NCBI GenBank assembly: GCA_017407325.1
Contig: JAFQWV010000002.1
Coordinates: 1-36,420, forward strand
Direction: 5' to 3'
Length of the DNA: 36,420 nt
Source: Clostridia bacterium
Lineage (GTDB): Bacteria > Bacillota > Clostridia > Christensenellales > Borkfalkiaceae
In this document: positions 7,791-15,960 of the stretch, piece after piece
How positions within the stretch are numbered: position 1 is the stretch's first letter
Layout of the letters: every line of letters starts with the position of its first letter
Position numbers and translations under genes: made by a program
The notes under the pieces: generated by a model
Databases searched by the model: none
What the model was told of the DNA's origin: nothing
The model's input: the letters and a program-made list of their open reading frames with translations, nothing else

Positions 7791-8615
7791 ATGAAAAAAA
7801 TCGATCTTTATGATTATTTTAAAATTGAAAAAAAAGAAGGTCTTGAGGGTTATCTTACCGTATTTGGTGGCGAAGGGAATACTGCAATATTAGTTATTGC
7901 TGGCGGTGGTTACGACCACGTATCAAAAAGAGAACAAGACAGTGTTGCGAACGCTTTCATGGCGCGTGGATATAAACCTTTTATTTTGCATTACACGACA
8001 AAAGTAAAATTCCCCGTTGCGATGTTTGAAGCATCGCTTGCGATGGTTTACATTAGACAGAATGCAAAAGCGCTTAAAATTTGTGAAGATAAGGTTGTCG
8101 GCGTTGGCTTTTCTGCGGGGGGGCATTTGCTTGGCTGTCTTGGTATTATTCCCGATGATAATTTACTTAAAAATTGTGTCGAAAGCGTTCCTGCGCTAAA
8201 AGGTATCGATATAGACAAAACGGTTAGACCTGACGCAATGGTTTTATCTTATCCTGTTATAACAAGCGAAGAAAATAAATGTCACTTTGGTTCGTTCTAT
8301 CAACTTGCAGGTGATGATAAACGACTTATAGACTATCTTTCTTTGGAAAAAAGGGTCAATAAAAGCTCTGCGCCATGCTTTATATGGCATACGAGAAACG
8401 ACGGTTCAGTACCTGTTTACGGAAGCATTAAGCTTGCGCTTTCATATGAACAAAACGGACTTGACTTTTCACTTCATATTTTTGAAAAGGGCAAGCATGG
8501 CTTATCGGTTGCGACAAACGAAGTCAACGAAGAAGACGTTTTAAAGGAAGCGTCAACGGGCGTTTCTTGTTGGGTAGATTTAAGCGTAAATTGGTTAAAA
8601 GATAGGGGCTTTTAG
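7791..8615 (+). CDS. Alpha/beta-hydrolase carbohydrate esterase (BD-FAE/acetyl-esterase type)
   Basis: 274 aa, no signal peptide, so cytoplasmic. The oxyanion region is AGGGY (37-41) and the nucleophile elbow GFSAGG has Ser108. Asp204 (in HTRNDGSVP) and His236 (in KGKHGLS) complete the triad at the usual spacing. The family includes bacterial acetyl-xylan and feruloyl esterase-like enzymes. Next to a pectin locus, a role in removing acetyl or acyl groups from imported oligosaccharides is reasonable but is inference. It follows the HAD gene by 4 bases and lacks a clear ribosome binding site of its own, suggesting translational coupling. Confidence 0.8.
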   Translation: MKKIDLYDYFKIEKKEGLEGYLTVFGGEGNTAILVIAGGGYDHVSKREQDSVANAFMARGYKPFILHYTTKVKFPVAMFEASLAMVYIRQNAKALKICEDKVVGVGFSAGGHLLGCLGIIPDDNLLKNCVESVPALKGIDIDKTVRPDAMVLSYPVITSEENKCHFGSFYQLAGDDKRLIDYLSLEKRVNKSSAPCFIWHTRNDGSVPVYGSIKLALSYEQNGLDFSLHIFEKGKHGLSVATNEVNEEDVLKEASTGVSCWVDLSVNWLKDRGF

Positions 8616-8840
8616 TTAAGGCGAATTTAAAATTTTAAAAAATTTCACAAAAATAATTTAAAAAATGATAGTTCAGTTATGGACAAATTAGTTTTGTTGT
8701 GCTATTATAATATATAATTGTGGCGCACTACGCATGTGTGCGGGAGAGAGAAATTCAAATTACAGACATTTGTTTCGTTCAAAATAATAGGGGTAATTGA
8801 ACGAAAATTAACGAAAAAGGAAGCCAAAGAGGGGAAATCT
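8616..8840 (+). promoter_or_regulatory. Promoter and leader of the AraC-type regulator
   Basis: A candidate sigma-A promoter is TGGACA (8680-8685), 17 bp, TATTAT (8703-8708), with a perfect TATAAT also at 8706-8711. The roughly 125-nt leader holds a 10-bp perfect inverted repeat (TTTCGTTCAA 8773-8782, TTGAACGAAA 8797-8806) and a smaller GCGCAC/GTGTGC hairpin near 8723-8741. No gene is visible in this stretch. Confidence 0.5.
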
Positions 8841-9614
8841 ATGAACAACATCAACTTCGTAGGTAGGCATTTAAGAACTTATTCGGTATTACAACACTCT
8901 CACGACGATTGGGAATTGGTTTATTGCACGAGCGGACAAGGTGAATTCGTGTTTGACCGCGGTGAACCGATTAAGTACAAAAAAGGGGACGTTATTGCGA
9001 TCCCACCTAAGATGAAACACATAAACCATAGTGACGAAGGGTTTACGAACATCTATTTGACAATTTCAGAAGCAACACTTCCTTATAGAAGCGCAAAGAA
9101 GATTGTTGACGAGACTGAGCGTCAAATTTACAGAAGCTTTTCCGAAGCGAGTTATTATTTCAATTCGGACATAAACAACAAGGAGTTGGTGCTTTCTGCG
9201 CTCGGCTCGCTTATCGTAAGTTATTTAATCGTGTACCTTGGAAAAAACAACACTTCCGAAGTAGTCGAAGAAATAAGAAAGAGTATTTTGCAAAATTTCT
9301 CAGACGTAAATTACGAATTGGACAAGTACTTAAAATCATTGCCGTTCAGTTACGATTATTTGAGAAAGCTCTTCAAAAAAGAAACGGGAATTACCCCACA
9401 CGAATATTTGACTCGAACTAGAATGAATGCTGCGAAGATGTTATTATCTGGAACGAGCAGATATGACTATTCTATTAGCGAAACGAGTGAAATGTGTGGT
9501 TTTTCAGAGCCACTTTACTTTTCGAGAGTGTTTAAAAAGCGTTTTGGTTGTTCACCTTCGCAATTTGCGCAAAACGTGGATAGCGATGAAAAATCTAAAC
9601 AGAAAAAAGCGTAA
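8841..9614 (+). CDS. AraC/XylS-family transcriptional regulator with cupin sensor domain
   Basis: 257 aa from the ATG at 8841, which has GAGGGG six bases upstream; an in-frame GTG at 8718 would add an unlike N terminus over the promoter and leader. The N-terminal cupin (about 15-85) shows HSHDDWELVY, then KKGDVIAIPP and a histidine that usually lines the sugar pocket (KHINHS). Two C-terminal helix-turn-helix units (about 150-250) end in the family signature GFSEPLYFSRVFKKRFG. It sits directly upstream of kduD in the same direction with no strong terminator between, so it likely senses a pectin-derived sugar and activates the cluster. Exact effector unknown. Confidence 0.88.
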   Translation: MNNINFVGRHLRTYSVLQHSHDDWELVYCTSGQGEFVFDRGEPIKYKKGDVIAIPPKMKHINHSDEGFTNIYLTISEATLPYRSAKKIVDETERQIYRSFSEASYYFNSDINNKELVLSALGSLIVSYLIVYLGKNNTSEVVEEIRKSILQNFSDVNYELDKYLKSLPFSYDYLRKLFKKETGITPHEYLTRTRMNAAKMLLSGTSRYDYSISETSEMCGFSEPLYFSRVFKKRFGCSPSQFAQNVDSDEKSKQKKA

Positions 9615-9675
9615 TTTACGCGTTTTATAAACGGCGCAAGCCGAAATAAATTGAAAATTATTGGAGGATATAAAA

Positions 9676-10431
9676 ATGATACTTGACAAATTTAGTCTTG
9701 AAGGAAAAGTTGCAATCGTTACTGGTAGTGATACCGGTTTAGGACAAGGTTTTTGCCGTGCTTTCGCTGAAGCAGGCGCAAAGGTTATGGGTGTAAGCGT
9801 TGTTCCAAGTGACGCTACTTTAGAAATGATTGGTAGCGATAAATTCTCTTACATGGTAGAAAACCTTATGTCTATCGAACCTATCGACAGAATTATCGAA
9901 GAAACCATCAAAAAGTACGGCAGAGTTGACATTTTAGTTAACAACGCAGGTATCATCAAAAGAGAAGACTGCATTGACTTTAGCGAAGAAAACTGGGATA
10001 GCGTTATTAACGTAAACCTTAAGACTGTATTCTTCTTCTCTCAAGCAGTTGCAAGACAATTCGTAAAACAAGGCAACGGCGGTAAGATTATCAATATCGC
10101 AAGTATGCTTGCTTTCCAAGGTGGTATCAGAGTACCAAGCTACACTGCATCTAAGTCAGGCGTTAAGGGTATCACGATGTCAATGGCTAACGAATGGGCA
10201 AAATACGGCATCAACATCAACGCTATTGCTCCTGGATACATGGCTACAAACAACACTAAAGCACTCCGTGCTGACGCTGACAGAAGCGAAGCTATTTTAG
10301 ACAGAATTCCTGCAGGAAGATGGGGAACTCCAGACGACATTATGGGTGCAGGCGTATTCCTAGCATCTAGCGCAAGTGACTACGTAAACGGTTTCACTCT
10401 TGCTGTTGACGGTGGATGGCTCGCAAGATAA
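9676..10431 (+). CDS. kduD: 2-dehydro-3-deoxy-D-gluconate 5-dehydrogenase (KduD)
   Basis: 251 aa from the ATG at 9676 with GGAGG eight bases upstream; an in-frame TTG at 9661 lies across that site and is rejected. It is a short-chain dehydrogenase: nucleotide-binding GSDTGLGQG (17-25), NNAG (89-92), catalytic Ser143, Tyr156 and Lys160. The KduD-specific stretches NIASMLAFQGG, APGYMATNNT and the C-terminal ASDYVNG with DGGWLAR agree with the B. subtilis enzyme. It reduces 2,5-diketo-3-deoxygluconate (DKII) to KDG in the cytoplasm, using the product of KduI, which is encoded downstream. First gene of the catabolic run after the regulator. Codon choice looks biased, as in well-expressed genes. 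Confidence 0.93.
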   Translation: MILDKFSLEGKVAIVTGSDTGLGQGFCRAFAEAGAKVMGVSVVPSDATLEMIGSDKFSYMVENLMSIEPIDRIIEETIKKYGRVDILVNNAGIIKREDCIDFSEENWDSVINVNLKTVFFFSQAVARQFVKQGNGGKIINIASMLAFQGGIRVPSYTASKSGVKGITMSMANEWAKYGININAIAPGYMATNNTKALRADADRSEAILDRIPAGRWGTPDDIMGAGVFLASSASDYVNGFTLAVDGGWLAR

Positions 10432-10474
10432 TTAAATTTAAAAATTTTAGAGAAACTTTAGGAGATAAATCAAA

Positions 10475-11110
10475 ATGAACATTAACGATTCTTTAAAGAG
10501 TGCAGGTATCGTTCCTGTTATCGTATTAGACGAAGTAGAAAAGGCTGAAGCTCTCGGCGCTGCATTAATCGCTGGTGGCGTAAACTGTGCAGAAGTTACT
10601 TTCCGTGTTGCAGGTGCTGACCAAGTTATTTCTAGACTTGTAAAGGCTTATCCTGATATGTTAGTTGGCGCTGGTACAGTTCTTACTATCGAACAACTTT
10701 ACGCTGCAAAGGCAGCTGGCGCAAAATTCTGCGTAGCACCAGGTCTTAACCCAACGGTTGTTAAAGAAGCACTTAAGATTGGTATGCCGTTTATTCCTGG
10801 CGTAGCAACTCCAAGTGAAATTGAATGTGCTTTAGAACTTGGTTTAGATACAGTTAAATTCTTCCCTGCTGAACAAGCTGGTGGAATTAACTACATCAAG
10901 GCTGTTTCTGCTGCATACACTTCATTAAAGTTCATGCCAACAGGTGGCGTAAACGCTAAAAACATCTTAAACTACATCGCATACGACAAAGTTATTGCTT
11001 GCGGTGGTAGCTGGATCGTTGCTAAAAACCTTTTAAAGGAAAGCAACTGGGACGAAGTTACAAGACTTTGTAAAGAAGTCGTAGCTCAAATTAAAGAAGT
11101 TCGCGGTTAA
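10475..11110 (+). CDS. kdgA: 2-keto-3-deoxy-6-phosphogluconate (KDPG) aldolase
   Basis: 211 aa with an AGGAGA ribosome binding site. It is a class I aldolase: the Schiff-base Lys128 lies in the signature VKFFPAEQAGG, Glu40 (CAEVTFR) is the expected general acid/base, and GAGTVL, FIPGVATPSE and MPTGGV mark the phosphate-binding barrel. It cleaves KDPG to pyruvate and glyceraldehyde 3-phosphate, the last step of uronate breakdown. It lies 43 bp after kduD. The kinase that would make its substrate from KDG is not in this window. Assignment is firm; a relaxed-specificity role on related keto-deoxy acids is possible. Confidence 0.93.
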   Translation: MNINDSLKSAGIVPVIVLDEVEKAEALGAALIAGGVNCAEVTFRVAGADQVISRLVKAYPDMLVGAGTVLTIEQLYAAKAAGAKFCVAPGLNPTVVKEALKIGMPFIPGVATPSEIECALELGLDTVKFFPAEQAGGINYIKAVSAAYTSLKFMPTGGVNAKNILNYIAYDKVIACGGSWIVAKNLLKESNWDEVTRLCKEVVAQIKEVRG

Positions 11111-11113
11111 TTA

Positions 11114-11950
11114 ATGAAATTAGCAATTCGTGGACACGATTTAGGCAAGAAAGGCGAATTCGACTTAGTTGAAAGACTAAGCGAATTCGGCTTTGACGGC
11201 GTTCAACTCGTGCCGTATAAAACTTATAGCGATATACCGCAATCACCAGAGATTTCTGATGATAGAGCAAACGAGATTTCAACCGATTTAAAAAATGCAA
11301 ATCAATCGGTGGTTATGCTCGGTGCGTATTTTAACCCCGTTCACTCTAAGGTGGAAAAGGTTGAAAACGGTATAAATACGTTCAAGCGTTACATTGAACT
11401 TGCAAAGACTTTCAACGCGACGGTGGTAGGCTCGGAAACAGGCTCGTTTAACGACGATAAGTGGACGTATAACCCACTTAATCGCACTGACAGCGCGCTT
11501 GATACGGTAATAAATACGTTTTCAGAGCTATGCGATTACGCTAAAGAATTCGGCGTAAACGTAGGTATTGAAGGTGCGGCAGGTCACGTATGTTTTTCGC
11601 CGGAAAGACTTTTTGAAGCAGTTCAAGCGATTGATAAGCCTAATTTAAAAATTATTTTTGATATATATAATTATTTAGACGACGAAAATTACGCCGACTA
11701 TATAAACATAATGAAACGCGGTCTTTCAATATTTAACGAAAAAATTCACTGTTTCCATATGAAAGATTGCAAGATAGTCGACGGTAAATTGAAACAGTGT
11801 CCGATAGGTCAAGGTATGTTCGATTATAAGTTGATTTTATCAATGATAAAAGAACATAATAAAGACGCAATTTTAATTTTAGAAGGAACGACGGGTGAAG
11901 ACATTTTACCAAGCGTCCAATTAATCAAGAAAATTTGGTCGGAAATTTAA
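11114..11950 (+). CDS. Sugar phosphate isomerase/epimerase family protein (TIM barrel)
   Basis: 278 aa, starting 3 bases after the aldolase stop with no independent ribosome binding site, so translation is probably coupled. It belongs to the xylose-isomerase-like TIM-barrel (AP endonuclease 2) family. Candidate metal ligands are Glu in VGIEGAAGH, Asp in IIFDIYNY, His in CFHMKDCK and Glu in LILEGTTGE, in the correct order for the family. Members act as epimerases, isomerases or dehydratases on sugars and sugar acids. Its place between KDPG aldolase and KduI implies a step in uronate metabolism, but the reaction cannot be named. Confidence 0.75.
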   Translation: MKLAIRGHDLGKKGEFDLVERLSEFGFDGVQLVPYKTYSDIPQSPEISDDRANEISTDLKNANQSVVMLGAYFNPVHSKVEKVENGINTFKRYIELAKTFNATVVGSETGSFNDDKWTYNPLNRTDSALDTVINTFSELCDYAKEFGVNVGIEGAAGHVCFSPERLFEAVQAIDKPNLKIIFDIYNYLDDENYADYINIMKRGLSIFNEKIHCFHMKDCKIVDGKLKQCPIGQGMFDYKLILSMIKEHNKDAILILEGTTGEDILPSVQLIKKIWSEI

Positions 11951-11975
11951 AATTTCGATAAAAATAAAGAAATGT

Positions 11976-11990
11976 ATTTACATTGTAAAT
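11976..11990 (+). repeat. Small palindrome abutting the kduI ribosome binding site
   Basis: ATTTAC-ATT-GTAAAT (11976-11981/11985-11990) ends immediately before GGAG at 11991-11994. It could form a small hairpin next to the ribosome binding site or be an operator half-site pair. Confidence 0.3.
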
Positions 11991-12000
11991 GGAGATAAAA

Positions 12001-12837
12001 ATGAAATTACAAGTTAGATATGCTAATCATCCAGATGATTCTAAGCATTACACTACCGAGGAATTAAGACGCCATTATTTAATGGAAAAGGTGTTTGAGA
12101 AAGACGATATTTTATTAGTTTATTCACACCAAGACCGTATCATTTCAGGTGGTGTTATGCCAGTTGAAAAGGCGTTAAAGCTAGAAACTTCTGACGAGCT
12201 TCGCGCAGCGTACTTCTTAGAAAGACGTGAACTCGGTATTATTAATATCGGTGGTGACGGTAAAGTTACTCTTGACGGCGTGGTTTACAACGTTAAGTCA
12301 AAAGACGGTATGTACGTTGGTATGGGAACGAAAGAAGTAGTATTTGAATCGCTCGATGCTAAAAATCCAGCGAAGTTCTATATATCTTCTGCGCCTGCAC
12401 ACACGACTTACCCAACTTATTATATTGATTTTGAAAAGGCAAATCACCGTCCGTTAGGTGACGAAAAATCACTTAATAAGCGTGTTATTAACCAATATAT
12501 CCACCCAGACGTTTGCAAGAGCTGTCAACTTACTATGGGTATGACAGAGCTAAGCGTTGGTAGTGGCTGGAACACGATGCCTTCACACACGCACGAACGC
12601 AGAATGGAAGTTTACTTCTATTTCAACATCGAAGGCGACAACGTAGTATTCCATATGATGGGACAACCGCAAGAAACGAGACATATCGTTATGCAAAACG
12701 AACAACTCGTTATTTCACCAAGCTGGAGTATTCACTCTGGTGTAGGAACGTCAAACTATTCGTTCATTTGGGCAATGTGTGGTGAAAACCAAGAATTCGA
12801 CGATATGGACGGATTTAAAACTACGAGCTTGAAATAA
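12001..12837 (+). CDS. kduI: 5-keto-4-deoxyuronate isomerase (KduI)
   Basis: 278 aa from the ATG at 12001, the same length as E. coli KduI; the upstream in-frame ATG at 11989 overlaps the GGAG site. The cupin zinc ligands fall at the E. coli positions: His196 and His198 (in SHTHER), Glu203 and His245 (in WSIHSGVG). It isomerises 5-keto-4-deoxyuronate, the spontaneous product of the unsaturated uronate released by lyases and GH105, to 2,5-diketo-3-deoxygluconate, the KduD substrate. Hence the cell consumes lyase products. Very firm. Confidence 0.97.
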   Translation: MKLQVRYANHPDDSKHYTTEELRRHYLMEKVFEKDDILLVYSHQDRIISGGVMPVEKALKLETSDELRAAYFLERRELGIINIGGDGKVTLDGVVYNVKSKDGMYVGMGTKEVVFESLDAKNPAKFYISSAPAHTTYPTYYIDFEKANHRPLGDEKSLNKRVINQYIHPDVCKSCQLTMGMTELSVGSGWNTMPSHTHERRMEVYFYFNIEGDNVVFHMMGQPQETRHIVMQNEQLVISPSWSIHSGVGTSNYSFIWAMCGENQEFDDMDGFKTTSLK

Positions 12838-12877
12838 TCGAAAATAAATTCAATTATTTATATATAAGGAAACGACA

Positions 12878-13954
12878 ATGTCAACACTTAAACTGAAAAA
12901 CATTAATAAAATTTATCCGAACGGTTATCACGCAGTTCACGATTTCAATATGGAAATTCAAGACGGCGAGTTTATCGTTTTAGTAGGTCCTTCAGGTTGC
13001 GGAAAATCGACTACGCTTAGAATGATAGCAGGTCTTGAAGACATTACTAAGGGCGAATTCCTTATCAACGGCAAGCTTGCTAACGATTTAGGACCACGCG
13101 CACGTGGAATATCAATGGTATTCCAATCTTACGCGTTATATCCGCACTTAACAGTATACGACAATCTTGCTTTCGGATTAAAGAACCAAGGATTAGATGC
13201 TGAAATCATTGAAAAGCGCGTTACGAGAATTGCAAAAATGCTCGGCTTAGACCCATATCTTGAAAGATTTCCAAGAGCGTTATCCGGTGGTCAACGCCAA
13301 CGTGTTGCTGTAGGTAGAGCAATTATTCGTCAAGTTGAAGTATTCCTTATGGACGAACCACTTTCTAACCTTGACGCAAAGCAACGTGTTACGATGCGTT
13401 CGGAAATTATTGCAATTCACCGTAAAATCGGTGCTACGAGTATTTACGTAACGCACGACCAAACTGAAGCTATGACAATGGCTGACAGAATAGTCGTAAT
13501 GAAAGACGGTTACGTTCAACAAATCGGAACTCCGAAGGAATTATATTTTACCCCTGTAAACAAATTCGTAGCAGGCTTTATCGGCGAGCCACCGATGAAT
13601 TTAATCGGCGCGCGCGTTGAAAACGGTAAGATTGTAGTAGACGACGGTGTATCTTTCGATATCGGTCAAGACTTTGAAAGAGTTAAAGGTTACGAAGGAA
13701 AGTCGATTACTCTTGGTTTCAGACCAGAAGCGATTGAACTTGGTCAAATGGAAAACGCCGTAAATCTTTCGTGCAAGATAACACTTACTGAAATGCTTGG
13801 CGACAACGTAAACGTTTACGCAAATCTCGGAACTAAGGACATTATCTTAAAGGTAAGCCCTTATGACGACGTGCCGGTCGGAGCAGAATTAAAATTCTGT
13901 ATTCCTAATAATCTCGTTTACTTCTTTGACGACGAAACGGGAAACGTTATTTAA
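12878..13954 (+). CDS. Carbohydrate ABC transporter ATPase (MsmX/UgpC type), copy 1
   Basis: 358 aa. Walker A GPSGCGKST (37-45), Q-loop Gln83, signature LSGGQ (135-139), Walker B VFLMDE (155-160) and H-loop THDQTEA are intact. A C-terminal regulatory OB-fold part (about 240-358, with GFRPEAIELG) is typical of MsmX/MalK-type subunits that energise several sugar importers. It probably drives the permease pair at 15950-17998. It differs clearly from the second ATPase at 21359 in the C-terminal part and in Walker B (FLFDE there), so the two are not a recent duplication. AAGGAA ribosome binding site. Confidence 0.92.
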   Translation: MSTLKLKNINKIYPNGYHAVHDFNMEIQDGEFIVLVGPSGCGKSTTLRMIAGLEDITKGEFLINGKLANDLGPRARGISMVFQSYALYPHLTVYDNLAFGLKNQGLDAEIIEKRVTRIAKMLGLDPYLERFPRALSGGQRQRVAVGRAIIRQVEVFLMDEPLSNLDAKQRVTMRSEIIAIHRKIGATSIYVTHDQTEAMTMADRIVVMKDGYVQQIGTPKELYFTPVNKFVAGFIGEPPMNLIGARVENGKIVVDDGVSFDIGQDFERVKGYEGKSITLGFRPEAIELGQMENAVNLSCKITLTEMLGDNVNVYANLGTKDIILKVSPYDDVPVGAELKFCIPNNLVYFFDDETGNVI

Positions 13955-13966
13955 GGGGGAATGATT

Positions 13967-15376
13967 ATGAGAGAATTTATGGACAAAGATTTTATCCTTG
14001 AAAACGAAACTGCGAAAAAGTTATATCACGAATATGCTTGCGATATGCCAATATTCGACTATCACTGCCATATTCCACCAAAGGATATTTACGAAGATAG
14101 AAAATTCAGAAGTTTAACTCAAGTTTGGCTTGTTGACGGACATTTTGGCGACCACTACAAGTGGAGAAGTATGCGTCAATTCGGCGTTTCTGAAGATTAC
14201 ATAACGGGTGATAAGAGTGATGAAGAAAAGTTTATGAAGTATGCGGAAATGATTCCGTACGCTATTGGAAATCCGCTCTATCACTGGACTCACTTAGAAC
14301 TTAAAAAATATTTCGGTATCACCGAAACTTTGTCACCAAAGACAGCGAAGAAAATTTACGACGAGTGTAATAAAAAACTTGAAACGCTTACTGCAAGAAA
14401 GTTTATTGAAATGAGCAACGTAAAGACTATTTGCACGACAGACGACCCTGTTGACAGTCTTGAGTGGCATATCAAAATGAAAAACGACCCTTCAATGAAG
14501 TTTACCGTTTTACCAGCGTTCAGACCTGACAAGGGAATTAATATTGAGCTTGATTATTTCTTTATTCCTTGGATGGCTCAGCTTGAAAAAGTTGTTGGTT
14601 ACAAGATTGACGGCTTAGATAAGTTTGAACAAGCGCTTGAAGACAGAGTTAAATTCTTCGACAGTGTAGGTTGCGTCGTAAGTGACCACGCGCTTGACGT
14701 TGTAATGTATGAACCTGCAACAAGAGAAGAAGTTGAACAAATCCTTCTTAAAGGTATGAAAGGCGAGCCTATTTCTTACAGTGAACAAGGTAAGTACAAG
14801 GGCTATATGCTTCTATACTTAGGTAGACTTTACAATAAATATAAATGGGTACAACAATATCACATCGGTGCACTTAGAAACAACTCTAAGCGCGCGCTAA
14901 AAAATCTTGGCGCAGACACCGGATTTGATGCTATCGAAGACCAAACTTTTGCAGCAAAGCTTTCTGCTATTATGGGTGCGCTTGACGAAACAGACGAATT
15001 ACCAAAGACTATTTTGTACTGCTTAAACCCAAGAGATAACGAAGTTTTAGCAACGCTTATGAACTGTTTCCAACACGAAGGCGTTCCGGGCAAAATTCAG
15101 TTTGGTAGCGGTTGGTGGTTCAACGACCAAAAAGACGGTATGATAAGACAAATGGAAGCACTTTCTTCAGTTGCTCAAATTTCGCTCTTTGTTGGTATGC
15201 TTACCGACTCTAGAAGCTTCTTATCTTACCCAAGACACGAATATTTCAGAAGACTTTTATGCAACCGTTTTGGTAATCTTATTGAAAACGGCGAATATCC
15301 AAACGATATCGAGTTCGTTGGTAAAATCGTTCAAGATATTTGTTATAACAACGCAGTAAAATACTTCTCTAAATAA
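13967..15376 (+). CDS. uxaC: Uronate (glucuronate/galacturonate) isomerase
   Basis: 469 aa from the second ATG (13967), seven bases after AAGGGGGA; the ATG at 13961 is too close to that site. E. coli UxaC is 470 aa. The amidohydrolase-fold metal motif is DYHCH (His33, His35), with further UxaC stretches LVDGHFGDHYKWR, FRPDKG, VSDHALD and the late GSGWWFNDQ, GMLTDSRSFLSYPRHEYFRR. It converts D-galacturonate to D-tagaturonate and glucuronate to fructuronate in the cytoplasm. It serves the saturated galacturonate released by the GH28 enzyme, complementing KduI/KduD for the unsaturated end. The next enzymes (UxaB, UxaA) are not in the window. Confidence 0.96.
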   Translation: MREFMDKDFILENETAKKLYHEYACDMPIFDYHCHIPPKDIYEDRKFRSLTQVWLVDGHFGDHYKWRSMRQFGVSEDYITGDKSDEEKFMKYAEMIPYAIGNPLYHWTHLELKKYFGITETLSPKTAKKIYDECNKKLETLTARKFIEMSNVKTICTTDDPVDSLEWHIKMKNDPSMKFTVLPAFRPDKGINIELDYFFIPWMAQLEKVVGYKIDGLDKFEQALEDRVKFFDSVGCVVSDHALDVVMYEPATREEVEQILLKGMKGEPISYSEQGKYKGYMLLYLGRLYNKYKWVQQYHIGALRNNSKRALKNLGADTGFDAIEDQTFAAKLSAIMGALDETDELPKTILYCLNPRDNEVLATLMNCFQHEGVPGKIQFGSGWWFNDQKDGMIRQMEALSSVAQISLFVGMLTDSRSFLSYPRHEYFRRLLCNRFGNLIENGEYPNDIEFVGKIVQDICYNNAVKYFSK

Positions 15377-15378
15377 AA

Positions 15379-15960
15379 ATGTCATTAAATAAATACAGAA
15401 TAATCGATTTGTTCATTTACGGCTTTATACTTTTGTTTATGCAGGTTGTAAGCGTAATTGCTCAATATCGATTGACGACTTTCTTTACGTTATCAATTAC
15501 GATAGTGATGCTGATAATACTGACGGTCAGATGGGGTTTATTTGCCCTTATTCACGCAGCAGTAGTCGGTTTTGTATATGCTTTTTTAGCAACGCAAATG
15601 ATAGACGGCGAAAAAAGCTTACTTGTAAATGCTTGTATTTACGGCATAGGTAATTGCTTTATCGTAATAAACGTATTGTTACTCAAGTTAATGGGGGCGG
15701 AACGCTTATATAGCGGTGGCTGGTGGTTGATTTTATATGCACTAGTCGGATTCGTTTCCGTAATAGTAGGTAGGTCGTTGGTTGGCATTTTCTTCGGTGA
15801 ACAGTTTATAACTTCCGTAAAGAACTTCGCAACGACTGAATCGCTCAATTTTATATTTGCGATAATAATATTATTCATAACTAACAAACAAGAAAATATG
15901 TTAAAAGATCAAAAAGAGTATTTCCTTGAAGTTAGGCTAGGAGGTAAAAATGAAAACTAA
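15379..15960 (+). CDS. Uncharacterised membrane protein (ECF S-component-like size and layout)
   Basis: 193 aa with about five hydrophobic segments and a short charged tail. It starts 2 bases after uxaC and overlaps the next permease gene by 11 bp, the ribosome binding site of which (AGGAGG) lies in its last codons. I do not recognise a named family. Size, the five-to-six helix pattern and the segment near VRWGLFALIHAAVVGFVYAF recall substrate-capture subunits of ECF transporters, but no diagnostic motif is present. Tight coupling to an ABC permease suggests a transport-related role. Confidence 0.6.
   Translation: MSLNKYRIIDLFIYGFILLFMQVVSVIAQYRLTTFFTLSITIVMLIILTVRWGLFALIHAAVVGFVYAFLATQMIDGEKSLLVNACIYGIGNCFIVINVLLLKLMGAERLYSGGWWLILYALVGFVSVIVGRSLVGIFFGEQFITSVKNFATTESLNFIFAIIILFITNKQENMLKDQKEYFLEVRLGGKNEN

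Noticed and set aside
9605-9640. Possible terminator between the AraC gene and kduD
   Set aside because: The stem (GCGTA/TACGC) is only about 5 bp, overlaps the stop codon and has a weak T-run, so it is unlikely to stop transcription efficiently.
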